From: Carallia brachiata
Lineage: Eukaryota; Streptophyta; Magnoliopsida; Malpighiales; Rhizophoraceae
Assembly: GCA_021464245.1 (NCBI GenBank)
Contig: JADCRB010000041.1
Coordinates: 1,393,656-1,457,655, forward strand
Direction: 5' to 3'
DNA length: 64,000 nucleotides
The notes below the pieces were generated by a model. It made no database searches. It saw only the letters and a program-made list of their open reading frames with translations, and was not told the DNA's origin. Shown here piece after piece: positions 50,084-62,500 of the stretch (positions within the stretch are counted from its first letter, which is position 1; each line of letters opens with the position of its first letter). The position numbers and the translations under genes are program-made.

Positions 50084-53000
50084 ATGTACTTGTCTGAAAA
50101 ACCTCGACCCATCGATTTCTACAAGGAAGAAGTGACACCCACTTCGAGGGACAACATGATTATCGAGGTTGTTTCCTCCAATGGCGATTTGCCACCTCAT
50201 CATCATCAGCAGCAGCAGCAGCACCATCTCCACAACCCCAACAGCCACCACCAGCTGCAACAGCAACAGCAACAGCAGCAGCAGCAGCAGCAGCAGATGA
50301 TTCTCGGGGACAGCAGCGGCGACGATGCCCACGAAGTGAAAGCGCCCAAGAAGCGTGCAGAGACGTGGGTTCAAGATGAAACCCGGAGTTTAATCGGTCT
50401 CCGACGAGAAATGGACGGTCTTTTCAATACTTCCAAGTCCAACAAGCATCTTTGGGAGCAAATATCGGCGAAAATGAGGGAAAAAGGGTTCGATCGATCG
50501 CCGACTATGTGCACCGACAAGTGGAGGAACTTGCTTAAGGAATTCAAGAAGGCCAAGCATCAGGATAGGGGTAGTGGGTCGGGGAAAATGTCGTGTTATA
50601 AGGAGATTGAAGACATTTTGAGAGAGAGGAGCAAAAATGCTCAGTATAAAAGTCCTGCCCCTGCTTCTAAAGTTGATTCCTACATGCAATTTGCTGATAA
50701 AGGTAATTGGAGAAGTTTAAATTCTTTTGGTTTTGAAGGATATGGATTTTGGGCTTTTTTTTTTTTTTTTCTTGCTCTTTTGTTTTCTTATGTGCTGTTT
50801 AATATTTGATATTTCGGTTGCTTTATGTGTGTTGTATTTTATAAGATTGATAGAGGATACATTGGATGGGAAGTGAGGTTGGATGTAATCAGGACAGCGA
50901 TAAAACAACAACAAAGTCTTAATCTCAAATATAATTAGAGTCGGCTACATGAATATTCTCCTCATCTCAACCTATTGTGCACTAAGTTAGGAGTGAGAAC
51001 AAAATGCTATAATCAGGACAGCAATCTGAAAGAAGGGGGGGGGGGGGGAGGAGGGGTAATAATGTTGCCCACAATGTACCTGAGCAGTGGGTTATAGTTA
51101 GAATGTTGTGTAGGTTTGTGTTTCTGATCGTTTAGATTGGTTATATGCGGCATAGGCATATACATCCTGAAGAGCGCTGGGAAATTTGCAATACTTATGA
51201 CTGCTGGTGGTGGGTCGCTGGAAGTCCACGAAAATGCCAAAAAGGTTAATGTTATTGTGATTTGATGACAAAAAAAGCGTTAGAAAACTATGTGATATCC
51301 AAATTATGTCAGCATAGCACGGAAAGTGAAAATTAATTTTACATTTTGAGGGCTGTGGCCAATTCAAAGAGAACTCTGGTTGTTCCAGTCACTCTAGATT
51401 TCTATAAGTATATGGCTCTTTGGGATCTCCATTATTGGTGGTGCAACTGCCATATCATATTGTTAATATGCTGACCTTTAGGTTATTTGTATAAATTTCA
51501 TCTAATAAGGAAAATAAACTGTTCAATCGTCAATCTGCAAGCACCCTGGATGCGAATGTGTTAACATAGCTCTGAGATAAGCTGTGGTATGAATGGATTT
51601 GTCATAATGGTTTGCTGTTTCTACATTGATTTAGCAGCCAGCTTCACTGTCGTCTATGATAATTTCACTGTAGATAAGGAAAAGGAAGAGGGTCAAATTT
51701 TAAACAACTTACCATTGGCAATGCTGGCAGCGTTGGGAAAGTATGACAGTATACCTAGCTTTTATATATTACTGTAATTGGTAAAATCTTTAACAATCCA
51801 CCGTGTTGTGCCGTTGAATTGTGTGATTTGAACGTTTCCATATTATTAACACATTAAACAATGGAAAATCCGGTGGCAATACTTACAACGTTGTTTTCAT
51901 ATCGATTTTCTTGTTTTTTTAACCTGTGCACCTGATTCTGGTAATTTCTTATTTCACTAGTATTTCTGGCTTCAGCTACTTTTAAGGTGCTTAAATTATA
52001 TTTTTTGACATGTGTGGAACCTTTGCTTCTATCTTTGGGATTAATAAAACATTTGTTTTGTCAAACACAGGCTTTGAAGATACAAGCATAACCTTTGGAC
52101 CTGTGGAAGGTATGTTTCTTTACCTGCTTTAAGGTGCTGTAATCACCTGTTTCTTGGCCAGCTATTTATGTATTGTTGTTATGGCTATGCTGATTTTTCC
52201 TTTCTAGGAGTGTGGTGGCTTGGGAATTAGGGTGTCTTTTTGGGACTTTGTTTTTTCGTTTTGGTTGTTTGGGAGGGGGGGCGGCGGCGGCGGGAGAGTG
52301 GTCCGTGGTGCTGTTCTTTGGTTGATGTTCCTAGTGCGAAATGTCCTTAACCAAGAAGAAGCCTGCACAATGCTGAAATCCATTGGCTTATTGAGTCTGA
52401 ATAATGTCTACAATGCTGGATAAAGAAAGCTTCGATGCCTGCCTGAAAAACTAGTATCTAGGGGGGCATGAATTATTTTTTGCTGCTCTATAACATTTTT
52501 TCTTGGGAAATAATTAGTATACTTGTGCTGAGTTGCATTCTCAATCTCATCAACCCATCTCCAAGTTTCGAAGTGAACTCTAATATGGTGAAAATGTCAT
52601 CTAACTTCAGTGCCATTTGGTCGCATTACAAGGTCTTATTGTATTAATCATTTATTTTCTCATCAATTATGTCTCAAACAGATGTATGCTTCCATTTTTT
52701 TTTTTTTGTAGCTACTGGTCGGCCGACACTGAATCTTGAAAGACGTTTGGATCATGATGGGCATCCTCTTGCAATAACCGCAACTGATGCAGTTGCAGCA
52801 AGTGGAGTTCCTCCATGGAATTGGCGGGAGACCCCTGGAAATGGTATTTCCTCTCAATACGGTTGCCTATTAAGTCAGCCCTCTGATTCCAACGAACAAA
52901 ATTCTTCCAATTAGTGCCTGTGGAGATATCTTTTTGAATTCTTCTTTCTTGCTTTGCTTCAATCCCTTAATTTGGCAGGTTCTGAGAGTCAGCCGTATGG

Positions 53001-54089
53001 TGGAAGGGTGATATCAGTCAAGTATGGGGATTACACAAGAAGGATTGGTATTGATGGCACTGCAGATGCCATCAAGGAGGCAATCAAGTCTGCATTTAGA
53101 CTGAGAACTAAGCGTGCATTTTGGTTGGAAGATGAGGATCAAATAATTCGTAGCTTTGACAGGGATATGCCTTTGGGAAATTACATTCTTCACCTTGATG
53201 AGGGTAATTAATGGACATACTTCCATACAATAGTATATTTTCTTCTATATCTAAGTCTGAATAAAAGCAGGCCATGCTGTTGAACTTTCTTCAGAGTAAA
53301 GAGTTCGCCACTTTCTATCGACCGTCCACAATGGCAAGTAGAGATTACAGCCTAGTTAATTATTAAAAATTTGGATGTCCTAAGGATATTGAGCATGCTA
53401 CACTTTCCTTATTTGCTTCGCTTTTAGACTAATATTCTTTGAAGTATAGTCTCCATCTGTTGTGCCTGGCCATTGTATCTAGATTGGTATAGTAGGCCCC
53501 AATGACTGGGGCCGTATAATTTGAGCCGGTACTACAAAGCCCAATTAGGCATCCATTTATTTATTCATTCATTGATTTTGCACTCTCTCGAGAATGTTAA
53601 ATTGTTACGTGTGTGATTGCTTAGGTAACAGCTCTTATTGATTGGCCATCCTATGACAGAATTCTCAGCCTTATTCCTATCCGCTCGGAAGTTCTGAATT
53701 TATGTGGTGTAATGGTGCATGTTTCATTACTGGAAGAGGTTCAAAATTCAATGCCATATTGTGAAACATGCATTTTGTGCGACACAATCTCTACTGTCAT
53801 TTTCATGCGATTCGTTGGATCTTACAAATAGAGGATAATTATTGAGTCTCATCGAGTTCAGTATAATTTATGTTTTACATTTTCAGGATTGGCCATCAAG
53901 GTTTGCCTCTATGATGAGTCTGATCACATACCAGTGCATACCGAGGAGAAAATTTTCTATACTGAAGATGACTACCGCGATTTTCTGTCCCGCCGGGGCT
54001 GGACATGTCTAAGGGAGTTTGATGGGTACAGAAACATCGATAGCATGGACGATCTTCGGCCTGGTGCTATATACCGGGGTGTGAATTGA
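50084..54089 (+). CDS. GT-1: Trihelix transcription factor GT-1
   Basis: Nuclear factor that binds GT elements of light-regulated promoters. Five exons, all in frame: 50084-50702, 52071-52109, 52712-52843, 52979-53203 and 53887-54089; 405 residues. The N-terminus is [17 protein letters not shown] His/Gln-rich stretch (about 38-72) is encoded by a CAT/CAG repeat. The trihelix domain (about 84-150) is highly conserved: [54 protein letters not shown]. The central and C-terminal conserved region includes [56 protein letters not shown] and [15 protein letters not shown], and ends AIYRGVN. Full length for the family, no defect. A SINE lies antisense in intron 1. Confidence 0.97.
50205..50296 (+). 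repeat. CAG/CAT repeat encoding a Gln/His tract in GT-1
   Basis: CAT and CAG triplets with interruptions, ending in a nearly pure CAG/CAA run that encodes about 13 Gln in a row. The reverse strand gives a long Leu/Met open frame that is only a shadow. Confidence 0.95.
50902..51009 (-). mobile_element. SINE in GT-1 intron 1 with target duplication
   Basis: The minus strand reads GGTTGAGATGAGGAGAATAT, CATGTAGCCGACTC, AATTATATTTGAGATTAAG and ACTTTGTTGTTGTTTT. It is flanked by TAATCAGGACAGCGAT (50886-50901) and TAATCAGGACAGCAAT (51010-51025), a 16-base target duplication with one difference, which defines the insertion well. It is antisense to GT-1. Confidence 0.82.
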
Positions 54090-55176
54090 AAGCAGGGATG
54101 TTGACTTCCCTTTTCCGGATTTCTCACAAGGCTCTACTTCAATTTATTGTTGTTAACTGCATCTTGTCATAAATGTGACACCATTGTGGAACTGAATCTT
54201 GCAATTGTGTATAACAAGCTGCAATTGTGTACTATATCTTTCACTTGACCATGCCTGGATGTGTTCAATGTTTGTAAATATTGTTGGGATCGAAGTGACT
54301 CTGGATTTCACTGGCGTCAAGTTTTGCAGTTTGGTGAACTACATCTTGGAATCAAATTGTTCACGGGATGGTGTAATTCTTTAAACGGTCGGATTGGACC
54401 TGATCTTTCCCGCGGCGTTTACAAGTACTCCTGACAGTGACGTGGTTTTGAAACTTCCGCCGCTCTATTTTTGTTTTAACAAAGGAACTCGTGTCTCTTA
54501 TTTCAAGTTCTTTCAGTTTTGCTCAGGCTTTGTGACTCAATCCAGGTGGCATGCCTTTGCCACTCTACGTTCAGGTTGAGATTAACATTTCAAATAGATC
54601 AGGAGACAAATTACGAGCACCAAGTAACTGACATTGGTTAGACAAATGTGAATTTATTGCTGGGGAACTGTGTATGAGAACTGAAGTTTCAGCTTTCTGG
54701 GAAGGGGGAAAGTGCTCTGATAGGCTGATACCATGTAAAACAAAACCAAGAATTTTAGCCAAGGAACTTTAAGCCTGCTCTAGTTTCGCCAACATGTGTG
54801 TGAAATAAAAAGGAAGAATGTTACTTAACTGGGAGATGCACATGCACAAGGAAACCTTGTATATTTTCAGTGGTTACTTGTATGCTAGAAAATTGCAGGC
54901 TTCGGTGTGCAGAATGGAACTTAACTGACTACAACAAAAAAGGGGGCGTGTGGATATGTGTTGGCACAAACAATTGCCTCAGGATGTTCGTCCATTGTGT
55001 TAAAATGATGAGATGAATTCAAATGGGTGCTCATCCCTACTAATAGAAACACAAAAAAAAAAAAAACACTTGGAGGCAAATTAACATATCAATTTTTTTC
55101 TTTCATACAACATGTGAATAGAAGATTCACAGCAACTTTGCTTTTCCATCTCAAGCTTTCCACAGAGAATTGTTGT
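54090..55176. other. Convergent intergenic region between GT-1 and MAD2
   Basis: 3' UTRs of two convergent genes. No additional gene was recognised. Confidence 0.55.
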
Positions 55177-56797
55177 CTACTGCTCATCCCATTCATCATT
55201 CTTATATGAAACAAGAGTGTCAACCTTGTGTATCTGCAGCACCCAAAAAACCAGATTAGCTTACGGTCCACTAACTGAATTTGTCATCCAAATCTCATTC
55301 ATACATAACTTGTTTTCCAAAAAGGTTACCTTGGTGTCAAAAGAATGCAATTTCACCATTTGTGGATTGGCAATCAGTTTAGGATCACTTTCAATCCAAG
55401 TAAACGGGACTGCCACGTCCTTATCAGTGTATGCTAAGACATCAAAAACACCTAAAGGCAATAAGCCAAGCAGAAAAGGAATTCTATTAACAAATCTGGG
55501 ATAGATAGCAGACAATAGGCAAGCCCAATTATCAGCATTTGGTCAAGAATGCCATAATGATGCTTACAAGGTTCATCAAGGCATGGCAAGTACGTGATGC
55601 TTGAAGCGATCTGGCGCATGATTGCTTGTATCTCTCTCATAATCTCTCTGTCACTCTTTTCCCTTGATACCCTGAAATCATATACCACAGAAAACGCTAA
55701 AATCCCCGATACAAATTAAGAACACTGTAAAACAATGGGCTCAAGGATATGGCATTACCCCTTTTCAACAACCTCGCAATCGGTCTCAATGCTGAAATTC
55801 CATCTCTCCAGGACCTCATTGTTAGCCTTGCTCATTATCACAAGGACAATCCTTTGTAACTTGCCAGCTTCCAGCCATTCTTTTCAAAATTTCAAGAATC
55901 ATACGTTACACAGTCAACGTCATCATCAAATCAAAAATAGGAACAACACAAAGCTGTGATCTTTATCAGTTACCAATATCTATGAAGCACAATCTTTTTT
56001 TTTTTTTTTCTACATTTTTACCAGCAACAAAACAATACCAAAAGAGTAGCCGACGTATAACTAGTAGGCCAAGAGTTCATGGACCAGAGGGATCGTACAC
56101 TTGGTCCCAAGTATATCTGAGATAATTGTAGGATACATAATTATTGACTAGCAAAACCATAAATAAGTCTGTTAGCCCAAGGCCTGAATCATCCTATGAA
56201 TTATCAGTTTCAATAAAACAATTTGTCTCTCTAATTTATCATCTACTAAGGCTTAATAACGTATTAGTGTTAGTATCCGAGACCATTATGTTGGAAAATA
56301 ATCTTACCAGATAACTGAGCAGTTAAATTGGCAATAAAGGATTTAACATCCTCATCTTGAGTAAGTAACATTGGAAGCCCATACTTCTTCACCTTGACAA
56401 AACTCTCCTCTGGGTACACCCCACGATTGTAAAGTAGACTAAAACAGAATCAATCAAACAACCAATATTCCTTTCAACACAGACAATTTAGATTACAAAA
56501 TCAAAGATGGAAACAACGCCAAAATTTCAAAAAAAAAAAAGGGAACTTCACCTGTTGGCCGCATAACCTGAAAAGGGGGTAAATCAGAAAACCCAACCAA
56601 AATCAGCCAAAAGATACTAAAAACCACCACAAAACCCGGAAAATTCAAGCACATAAATCAAATCAAAAAAAAAAAAAAGAATGAAAAGGGTATGAAAAAA
56701 TTGATAGTCAGGACCATCCCATACCGAAGAATTCACTGACAATTGCCGCAGAACCTCGTAGAGTGATGATGTCTTTAGCAACCGTTCTGGAAGCCAT
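55177..56797 (-). CDS. MAD2: Mitotic spindle checkpoint protein MAD2
   Basis: HORMA-domain protein that binds CDC20 at unattached kinetochores and delays anaphase. Seven exons on the minus strand: 56797-56725, 56567-56552, 56438-56308, 55879-55759, 55671-55568, 55451-55330 and 55233-55177. All phases fit and the CDS is 624 bases, 207 residues, the usual MAD2 length. It starts MASRTVAKDIITLRGSAAIV. Conserved text: RGVYPEESFVKVKKYGLPML, LERWNFSIETDCEV, EIMREIQAIMRQIASSITYL and the safety-belt C-terminus DPKLIANPQMVKLHSFDTKI to VSYKNDEWDEQ. Exon 2 is only 16 bases. No defects. Confidence 0.97.
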
Positions 56798-57409
56798 TGA
56801 AACCTGCCTTACTTCACTGAATCTTTGGTCTGGGGGCTAAAGTTTCAAACTTTTTCAGAAGAAACAAAGAAAGAAAATTGGGGGATTGGTTCTTGAGCCT
56901 TGATTTGTGGTATCAAAGTAAAGAATACAAATGCGTATGTCGAAGGTTCAGGGTTTGATGATGTTGGGACAATAACGGCTAGTTTGTTTGCCTTTTTTTT
57001 TACTTTTTTTTTCACCATTTTGGCCTCCAGGGTCCAACGGCAACAATTTTTGAATTGCGCCTTCAACGATAAAAAAATTGGAAAAGAGGAATAATGTTTA
57101 GTTGCACGAATACTTTAAAAACAATTATTTTTTTATATACTTTAAAAAATAATTAAAATGTAGACAAATAACATTAAAGTAGTAGTAAAATTTTTCTATT
57201 TTGACTCCTTCACTTCCCCTCGTGTATATTATTTACTATGTTCACAGACATTAGTGAAAAAACAAGTCGGGAAAAATAACATTACAAGAAATGTCCGGTG
57301 GACACGTTACGAGAAGGAAATTTTTGAACAAATTTTTAGTGGATCTCAGTATCGGGGCTAATAATCAACTTAAATTTGGAAAATCCCTGCTCCTGGGATC
57401 GCATCTTGG
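56798..57409. other. MAD2 upstream region
   Basis: This includes the short MAD2 leader. No coding text; a T-rich stretch lies at 56993-57012. Confidence 0.45.
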
Positions 57410-57960
57410 TTGGAGTTGCAACCCCAAAAGGTAAATAGTAGTTATTTTCAGGTTGATGGAAGTGCTAAGGGAGCTCTAGGAGAGGCTGGCTACGGAGGCT
57501 TGGCGAGGGACAGCAAGGCAGATGGATTTTTGGATTGTGCACAGTTACATATCCAAGTGATTTTATTTGGATTTTGTCTTATTATGAACTGTGATTATTA
57601 TTTTTGAAACGAATATTGATATTTTTAAAATATAAAAAAATAAATATTTTAAAATATCAATTTTCGTTTAAAAAATAACAGTTTAATTTCAACCGAGACA
57701 AAATCTGTTATATAAACTGATGGGACACCAACTTTTTTTCTTTTGGATTTTCAGGTAACAGGGGCTTTGGTATGGCGATAGTGGCAGAGCTTAGAGTCAT
57801 ATATACAGGTTTGCGTTTGACTTGTGATCGTCGAGTCAGATTCTCTGCTTTCCATTCATAAAATTGATATGGTAGATTGGAAGCTGGATACATGCAGACA
57901 AGTTACAGCAGAATGTCTGCGATTACTTAAAAATGAATGGGAGTGCTGAATTTAACATAC
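57410..57960 (+). pseudogene. RNase H fragment of a LINE-type element, decayed
   Basis: Plus strand: FQVDGSAKGALGEAGYGGLA then RDSKADGF (about 57444-57530) matches the first strand of the RVT_3-type RNase H domain, with the first catalytic Asp in VDGS. After a MITE insertion the text resumes: MAIVAELRVIYTGLRLTCD (about 57772-57828), with the second acidic residue in AEL. Stops follow. This domain is found at the 3' end of plant non-LTR retroelements. No reverse transcriptase is present nearby, so it is an isolated relic. Confidence 0.7.
57576..57741. mobile_element. MITE inserted in the RNase H relic
   Basis: About 166 bp between two copies of TTTGGATTTT (57566-57575 and about 57742-57751), a likely target duplication of 9-10 bp. 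The interior is an imperfect hairpin: TTTGAAACGAATATTGATAT and its partner ATATCAATTTTCGTTTAAAA. One end (reverse complement GTTGGTGTCCC) matches the end of the MITE at 22380-22566. A 9-10 bp duplication is typical of Mutator-like elements; the superfamily is an inference. Confidence 0.72.
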
Positions 57961-58898
57961 ACTCAGAGAAGAAAATATATGTATAGATTTTATGATTAAT
58001 TTGGGAGAACCTGATAATGGTTCGCTAAAACTACGGGAAAAGCCTCTGCTGGGTATAAAAATGTTATTATGGGCTGATTCTATTGGTGTCGCCATTCCTT
58101 GGGGTGGTTTGTAATGTAGTCTGTTTTTTCCCTCTTCGATTTTCATTTTCTTTTCCTATATGTCATCAGAAAAAAAAAATTAGTTATTTGTTTTTATTGT
58201 TGTATTTTCCTTTTATTCAACTTTTGTTATAAAAATAATAATAATAATAATTGTTTGGTGGACGCGAATTTGTGCGGATTGTTATGTGGAGTCTGATGAA
58301 AGCTTGGGCCATTTGGAATTGAATTCCAATATGATTCAAGTCATTCTTCATAATTTAGTCCCAAAAAAAAAAAAAAAGGTCATTCTTCATAATTATAAAA
58401 GGCCCAATCCAGGCTTATATGCCTGGTCTAGAGTTGCTCGAATTGTCACAGCCTAGCTGATCTCTTTTCATCATTATGCCTTAAAAAAGTTAAATGAGTG
58501 AATATCAAAAAAGTCTGATGACTTTATATATTGTGGAATATATCGATTTGATAAATAAAAAAAAAAAAGAAGATTTCTCACAAATTAATTCCTTGTTTGA
58601 CGAAAATTAATTATAACACAGTAAACCAACTAATTGGGTTTATGGGGCTATCCGTACGTGCCTAAAGCTAAGCATTCTTCTTTTTTTCACTTTGGTCTAG
58701 AGTCGCTCGAATTGTGTTTTGGTGTATAACTAGGCTCACTGAGTAACTCTGGCCTATTTAATTTTGGATCATTGCAGATTACAATAATAATAATAATAAT
58801 AGTAATAAAACTAAAAAGCCTACAAAATATGAGACCACAAAATTTCCTTTTTTTGGCTTCTGTTATTTGTTTTAATTTTTCTTGTTAGTGTTGGCTAA
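57961..58898. other. Intergenic with a short direct repeat
   Basis: Two copies of a 22-base segment, TGGTCTAGAGT(T/C)GCTCGAATTG, lie near 58425 and 58693. A short (ATA)n tract is near 58780-58800. There is no gene. Confidence 0.5.
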
Positions 58899-59531
58899 GG
58901 ATGGCAACGGATGGACGGGGTCAGATGATCATCCCAATCCCCATGTCTGATTCTCATCTCATTCCCATTTATGTTCTCGTTTCCATTGAAAATGGGTTTT
59001 GACATTTTCTCCGGCTTTCGGCAGGAATCATTTGTATTCCTGAATTATAACTAAAAAAATAAATTAAATAATTATTAATAGAAAAAATATTGTCTAAATT
59101 GTCTCCTTAAAAAATTTTATATAATTATCATATAAGAATAATATATTAAATTACTAATTGGAATGGAAAATTAAATTAAATAATTATTATATGGAGAAAA
59201 TTGTCTAAATTATCCCTACTAAAATGTTATATGATTATCATATAAAAGGTAAAATGATAAATTCTTGTCTACGTGGAGATGGGTGGAGAAGTTTAATACC
59301 ATTTTCGCCCATTCCCACTTTGAAATTCAAGAATCAGAGTAGAGATGGTGCAAGAATATTGAATATTATCTCTGTCCTCACTTCCACTTCAATATTTGAG
59401 AATCAGAAGAGAGACTCAACCTAATTTCTGCCTCTTTTATATGTCTAATAGATTTTTTGTAAACTAAAAGAAAAAAAAAAAAAAAGAGAGTCTGGTGAAG
59501 AGCAAAGTAGACGAAGTCTCCGTTGCCATCC
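58899..59531. mobile_element. TIR element of about 630 bp, hAT-MITE-like
   Basis: The segment begins GGATGGCAACGGATGG and ends CTCCGTTGCCATCC, so a 13-base terminal inverted repeat (GGATGGCAACGGA) is exact. Subterminal CCCATTCCCATTT-type and GGGT motifs resemble widespread plant non-autonomous hAT elements that start GGATGGCAA; this assignment is from memory. The AT-rich interior has two diverged copies of about 75 bp (about 59061-59131 and 59172-59249). It has no coding capacity and I could not define a clean 8-bp target duplication. Confidence 0.68.
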
Positions 59532-62500
59532 GTGGTTTTGGCACTGCCATCATCAATGATTACTTTTCTTGCATATTACCCATCTGAAAATAGTTGATTG
59601 CATGTAGGCTCTGCGTACAATGCATGCACATCAAGCCATCTTTTTGTTTTGTTTTTTTTCTTTACTAAATACTGTGTGTGCGGTCAACCTAATCATGGAA
59701 TGAAATATTTTTCTGGAGAGTACTAGGAACCACGAATAATCTTCTCAACTTTCGTAAAGCAGGAGTCCATATCATTCTCCAAATATTCGGATAAGCTCCT
59801 CCTGTCCTGGGGCCATCGATTCACCAATGAAAAACACACGCGTTAAAGTGAAGAACTATATGATCTAAATTTTCTGGATTTTGTTTTGTTTTGTCCTAAT
59901 GGAGTGAAAGTGATTCTGAAATTCGAATATTAGATCTCAATTAATCTTTTTCACTTGGCAGTATTATCGTGTTTAAGCTAAAGACTCACGATCATAATTT
60001 CTCGCATATTGATTCATGCAGAGATTTGATAATTATTTTCTCCCTTTTTTTTTTTGGATAAAAAGTAACTTTCGATTAGTTACCAAGCATTATACTTAAG
60101 TGGGAGGCGGAGACTTTAAACTTCACCCTCCTACCACTTCCCCTCCTCTCTATATGTAATAGGTTATAACCCTCAAAAATTTAAAAAAAAAAAAAAAAAA
60201 GCAACTTTCTGTCCGTTGGATGTTCAAAGAATTGTGGGGGCTTAACGATATAGGAGAGTATATGCATAAATGCCACTTTTGATTTGTTAGAATTTATGCG
60301 TGGAATATATCAATCGAACCATACATAAAAGAAACTAGAAATTTGGGGAAATAGTAGTTACTAGTGAGCAACACTTATTAATGCATGTGAGAGACACAAG
60401 TAATGTGTATCAATCACGTCTTGCTTGCTGTCATAAATAAATATATTCTCCCTCATATGTCATGCGTTTACCATATCTCCCAATCAGCGTTGCTATTTGT
60501 ACTCTTTTGGTAAATCGGTTTTAAGTGAATCTCGAATTCAAGATTTTCAATTGTAAAGATGACTCAATACTTGTGTGGTAAATCTCTGAAAAAAATGTAA
60601 CGCACTCAATCGAAATGGACTGCCATAAGCTAGAAATGAAGAAAGAATCCAAGAAAGCAATTGATTTGGAAGTTTCAAGAGAAATGGTACCATCCCCACA
60701 CTGAGGGAAGCATGAATCTGAAAGCTGCTGTGGGTATGGTGGAAATTTGGAGCCTGTGGTCCTTTCTCCACTGAAAAAGCTATCTTTCACCATTTCAAAC
60801 GAGAGAGAGCCTTCAGAAGCTTTGTTCAAACCCGACTGAAATCTTCTCAATGTTTACTTACAGCCATAGCTAGTATAGCTACTTTTTCTTCAGGTGTCGT
60901 CATTTTGTGTTCATTGATATCCTCATTTTTGGCTAATATTTTCACCCATCATATTCATTCCTTAACCCATTGTACCTTTCATAGCACAATTGGTATATCC
61001 TACAAATTGAACTAATCTAATCCTTATTAATGTTTGTCTACCTCAAGCAATTGATCTTTTTTTTTAAAAATAATTGTTACACTGACAATTTAATAGTATA
61101 ATAAGATTATTAGAGCTAAAAAAAATTACGATAAAATTATTGTTTCCTTGGTTTTATATTTTTCGGATAGATACTAATATTATTTCCCTTTCTTTTTTTT
61201 TTTTACAAATTGAAAAAGGAAATATTAATTTCTCTATCAAGGTCAACGAAGGCACATGATTATCATGATATTTATCTTGGTGCGTTTGACATACAAGACA
61301 CGACCTAATATGTATGTATATATATATGTATAGGTTAATGTGATTTTATGAGAAATACACATTGACAATGAGATCAAACTAGCCTGTCTTACAATATCAT
61401 GCCGTGTTACATATACCAAACGTCATCATTAAAGTTTTGATAGCTGTCAGCATGAATGGTTCCGGGTAATTACCTAAACAAAATTGGATGATGTGAACTT
61501 TTTTTTTTTTCTGAAATGATATTTTTTTAATAAAAAAGTTACACTATATTAGTCCAAAAGAAACATATCCATCCTAAAAAAACCAATTACAAGTCTATCC
61601 AAGTAGATATTTACGAAAAAAGTCACCAAAGAATTTTCTTAGATTCATAGAACTTCCCCTAATTTTCCTTTGGGAAAAAGTCCACACACAAAAGGGAAAA
61701 TGTAACCAACACCTAACAAAATATAATCACCTTTATATTTTGTGTAAAATTTTTTTTTTAAGAAAAAAAATTTGTGGAAGAAGAAAAAAATTTTTTTAAC
61801 ATATATTATATGAGATTTATACTTTTAATTTTAAAGTAACAGTTATTTAATTTTATATTTTAAATTTATTTTTTTTATATTTTATAAATATAATTACATT
61901 AAATTAACAATTGATTACATTTAATTGATAGGGGTCGACGGAAATATGCGGCTGCACACTGTGGGTCTAAAACCAAGCTTTTGTCCTTTTTCATTTGCTT
62001 TATGTTTAGCTGCGTAATCCCTCTGCCTACTAGGGCGGCCACCACCGCAGATGCTGACAGAGAATGTGTTTGGTTAGGCAATTGCTCGGAACATGAAGAA
62101 AATCAAATACAAAATGGCTTTGACGAATAAAAGTCAGTCACGTGAAGGCAACTAGAAAAAAAAAAATAGCTGCACAAAAGATAAGGAACACAGCCATCCG
62201 AATTTAGCTTGGATGACTATTTAAGTCCCTCTTAAGATAGGAACTTGAGGATAAGGTCGAGATTTAAATTCAGACTTTCTTCAAAAAATATGCTCTAGGT
62301 GGAATGCACCATTTTCTTCTCTCTTTTAACAATTAACAGACTAACTGAGATTATTTTTAGTGTCAAAAAAAAAAGAACACAAAAAAAAAGGAGAAAAAAA
62401 AAATAAAAAGAGCTATCCTACCTGCAAAAGCAGCAAAACTCATGGTTGACATGATGGGAATTGGGAAAAAAGGATAATCATGTGCCAAAACTATGGTAGT

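Noticed and set aside
49985..50374. Long minus-strand open frame with Leu runs over the GT-1 first exon
   Set aside because: It is the reverse complement of the CAG/CAT repeat and poly-A leader. GT-1 on the plus strand is unmistakable.
60521..60850. 109-codon open frame on the minus strand
   Set aside because: No recognisable domain, no splice structure and no neighbour that would suggest a gene. Left as intergenic.
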